64,000 bases of DNA from DATAUD01 sp036501665 (GTDB lineage Bacteria > Verrucomicrobiota > Verrucomicrobiia > Limisphaerales > Palsa-1400): positions 59,256-123,255 of the forward strand of contig DASXZW010000068.1 of assembly GCA_036501665.1 (NCBI GenBank), written 5' to 3'. Below the pieces are notes generated by a model. It saw nothing but the letters and a program-made list of their open reading frames with translations, was not told where the DNA came from and did not search any database. Positions 61,994 through 64,000 of the stretch are shown here, one piece after another. Made by a program: the position numbers and the translations under genes. Positions within the stretch are counted from its first letter, which is position 1. Each line of letters starts with the position of its first letter.

Positions 61994-63142
61994 ATGGATT
62001 TGCGCGACCTGTACAAGAGAACATTTGCCGCTGTAGAGGCGCAAAGTGGTACTGGCAAATCGCGTCTTGGAAAAGCGACTTGGGCGGGGCGGAAGGTTGT
62101 GATTTATGGAGCAGGTGGTTTCGGCCGCGAGTTGGCGCGGATTTTAGTCAAACGGCAGGACGAGCTGCTTGGTTTTCTGGATCAAAAGGCGACCGGACAA
62201 ACGGTTTGTGAAAACCTCCGAGCCTATCCACTGGACTCGGATGAATCAAAAAAATGGCTTCGAGAAAAGCCGGTCGTCTTGATTGGGGTGTTCAATTGCG
62301 CTAATTCCTTGCGTGAAATATCAAATGGGCTGCGTGGTTGTGGGTTTTCTGAAGTGTTTACCCCTGTCGAATTTTACTCGGAACTCGCTGACGAACTTGG
62401 TTGGCGTTACTGGCTTGGCAAATGTGAGGATTACTCAGGGGCAGCGCGGTTGATCGAGCAGGCTTACTTGATGTGGGCCGACGACGAAAGCCGGCGGTTA
62501 TTTTTGGAAACCCTGCTGTTTCGGCTTGAATCTGACTTAACGGCGCTCACGACGATTTCAGAGCCGGATTCCCAATATGCTGACCCGACAGTCCCTCGGT
62601 TTGATGAACCCCTGAACATGGTTGACGGTGGTGCGTATTTGGGAGATTCCGTCGAGTGCCTCCTACGCCATCGATACGAAATAGCGCGACTCTACGCATT
62701 TGAACCTGACCGGGCAAACTTTCGGCAACTGCGTTCTGCGGTTTCCAGGATTTTACCAAGGTCGCAAACTTCGCTATGGCCCTGTGGGGTATGGTCCTCG
62801 ACCGATCAATTAAGGTTTTCAGCAGACGGTTCGGGGGCCAGCAAGTTGTCTGAAACAGGTTCTGTCGTGGTTCCGGTTGTTGCGTTGGACGATGTTTTGA
62901 TCAACCAGCCCGTCAACCTCATCAAACTGGATATCGAAGGGGCAGAACCCGACGCATTGCAAGGGGCAATGCAAATTATCCAAAAGAATCGACCAGGATT
63001 GGCGATTTGCCTTTACCACTATCCACATCATTTATGGACACTCCCGCTTTGGGTCAATAACCTCGAAATCGGATATCGCCTGTATTACCGCGCCCATCTG
63101 CAAAACAGCTTTGACACAGTGCTTTACGCCGTAAAAGGCTAG
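61994..63142 (+). CDS. FkbM-family methyltransferase with N-terminal Rossmann-like domain
   Basis: This is a 382-residue protein. N-terminal residues about 30-120 form a small Rossmann-like domain (KVVIYGAGGFGRELARILVK) like those in sugar-modifying proteins. The FkbM methyltransferase follows: NMVDGGAYLGDSVECL (SAM-binding), YAFEPDRANFRQL, LIKLDIEGAEPDALQGA and RPGLAICLYHYPHHLWTL. FkbM enzymes O-methylate sugars or polyketides. The ATG at 61994 is chosen 28 nt after the NeuB-like stop; 61883 would lie inside that gene. It probably modifies the cluster's glycan. Confidence 0.85.
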   Translation: MDLRDLYKRTFAAVEAQSGTGKSRLGKATWAGRKVVIYGAGGFGRELARILVKRQDELLGFLDQKATGQTVCENLRAYPLDSDESKKWLREKPVVLIGVFNCANSLREISNGLRGCGFSEVFTPVEFYSELADELGWRYWLGKCEDYSGAARLIEQAYLMWADDESRRLFLETLLFRLESDLTALTTISEPDSQYADPTVPRFDEPLNMVDGGAYLGDSVECLLRHRYEIARLYAFEPDRANFRQLRSAVSRILPRSQTSLWPCGVWSSTDQLRFSADGSGASKLSETGSVVVPVVALDDVLINQPVNLIKLDIEGAEPDALQGAMQIIQKNRPGLAICLYHYPHHLWTLPLWVNNLEIGYRLYYRAHLQNSFDTVLYAVKG

Positions 63143-63305
63143 CCCAACAGTGCATTTTTCGACTTGTTTTTCACGCAAGTATCTAATATACATACGCTTG
63201 CGCGTATAAAAAAGAACTTGACTAATCTCTTGGCTGAGGCAGAGTAGGCAGTGACCCGCAAGTGTTACTTTGAGCCCGCGGGAGAACCAAAAAAGGAAAA
63301 CCTAT

Positions 63306-64000
63306 ATGATGCCTAGTCCCCCCTTGGCAATTCGCCTCGGTCGAAGTTGCTTCTCGAAGTTTTATCTCGGTCTTCTCGCCGCTCTGATTTTGACTGGTGG
63401 CACGCTCGTTCAGGCGGCGCCCACGATTGTATTTCCGCCACAAAACCAACTGGTTGAAGCTGGAAGCAACGTGGTTTTTTCGGTGTTTGCCGCCCCAAGT
63501 TCGTCTCTTGCTTTGCCGACCATCACGTCCGGAGCATTGCAGCTTTGGCTTAAGGCAGAAGCAGGCGTGGTCACAAATTCCTCCGGGCAAATATCGCAGT
63601 GGCAGGATCAATCGGGTAACGGTAATAATGGATCCCAATCTGCGACGCTAAATCAACCGTTGCTCGTTAATCCGTCAGGAATTGGTGGGCAATCCGCCGT
63701 GAGGTTTAACGGGAATCAGGACGGAATTCATGGGACCTACCTTCAAGGCACCGGGGATGTGGGACTCTCGAATGCAATGACAGCCTTTGTCGTTTATAAC
63801 GCATTTAACACTACAAATCCGTATAGTTCGGTGTGGTTTGTGGGAGTTCCCGGAAACTTTGGCGCCGGTCGTGGATACACAATTTACAATCAGAACATAG
63901 ACTTCACAGCGTGGGGATACGATTTCGTTACGCCTGAAGTCCTTCCTACAAATACTTACCGCATCTGCACAGATCGCGTGAACAGTTCTTTGAGTTCGGT
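63306..64000 (+). CDS. Secreted LamG-like/Ig-like protein, 5' part
   Basis: The open frame starts at ATG 63306 (a second ATG follows at 63309) with AGGAA about 9 nt upstream, and runs off the right edge with no stop in 231 codons. A signal peptide is clear (FYLGLLAALILTGGTLVQA, cleavage near QAA). A short Ig-like start (PPQNQLVEAGSNVVFSVFAA) leads into a LamG/ConA-like domain: LQLWLKAEAGVV, ISQWQDQSGNGNNG, SAVRFNG, AMTAFVVYNAF. These are typical of verrucomicrobial secreted proteins, often much longer than the part seen here. Confidence 0.8.
   Translation, partial: MMPSPPLAIRLGRSCFSKFYLGLLAALILTGGTLVQAAPTIVFPPQNQLVEAGSNVVFSVFAAPSSSLALPTITSGALQLWLKAEAGVVTNSSGQISQWQDQSGNGNNGSQSATLNQPLLVNPSGIGGQSAVRFNGNQDGIHGTYLQGTGDVGLSNAMTAFVVYNAFNTTNPYSSVWFVGVPGNFGAGRGYTIYNQNIDFTAWGYDFVTPEVLPTNTYRICTDRVNSSLSS

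Noticed and set aside
1..64000. CRISPR array, rRNA, tRNA, integrase/att sites
   Set aside because: I looked on both strands for regularly spaced direct repeats, T-loop-like GTTCGA motifs with a cloverleaf, and recombinase signatures. None could be supported; the only mobile gene is the RAYT, plus the ORF6N protein of uncertain origin.

Overview
The window looks like a chromosomal segment of a Verrucomicrobiota bacterium, probably near Pedosphaera/Limisphaerales; this is inferred from gene content, not from an rRNA or a database search. The pointers are a prepilin-like secreted protein with the H-X9-DG style ending, a PEP-CTERM protein, large secreted Ig-like/LamG-like proteins, a zinc-ribbon Ser/Thr kinase with WD40 repeats beside an ECF sigma factor, and a REP-associated transposase with its REP elements. 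No rRNA, tRNA, CRISPR array or phage block was seen.

Layout. 1-14 kb: end of an SCO1/SenC-like gene, a large secreted protein, rlmI, DUF4337, an ApbE-like lipoprotein, a coiled-coil lipoprotein, signal peptidase I with an NTF2-like protein, an S41 peptidase homologue lacking its catalytic lysine, a DegP/HtrA protease, and a peroxiredoxin-prmA pair followed by a small 52-residue CDS and a terminator. 13.8-20.8 kb: a minus-strand signalling block, read as hybrid histidine kinase, ECF sigma factor, Ser/Thr kinase-WD40, a degenerate kinase and a SWIB protein. 20.9-30.6 kb: mixed housekeeping and accessory genes (lnt, agmatine deiminase, DUF5069) with two toxin-antitoxin loci, one of which has a frameshifted toxin. 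30.8-35.5 kb: a histidine kinase/LuxR-type regulator pair, a prepilin-like protein and the REP/RAYT locus.

35.5-38.7 kb holds a compact ebo-like metabolite-traffic cluster (eboB, eboE, eboC homologues) preceded by a small unassigned gene. 39-50 kb is a minus-strand envelope polysaccharide region: a large multi-TM protein, a GT10 fucosyltransferase-like protein, an amino-acid ABC transporter, a GT2, a flippase, a STELLO/DUF288 protein and a GT4. 50-52 kb holds a PEP-CTERM protein and a DUF433/PIN-like pair.

52-63 kb is a plus-strand sugar operon. Three genes (rfbF-G-H) should make CDP-4-keto-3,6-dideoxyglucose. They are followed by an SDR, an acyltransferase, a ThDP-dependent carboligase-like enzyme, a HAD phosphatase, a NeuB-like synthase and an FkbM methyltransferase. 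Together with the 39-50 kb genes this suggests a 3,6-dideoxyhexose, possibly branched, built into a surface glycan. The window ends inside another secreted LamG-like protein gene.
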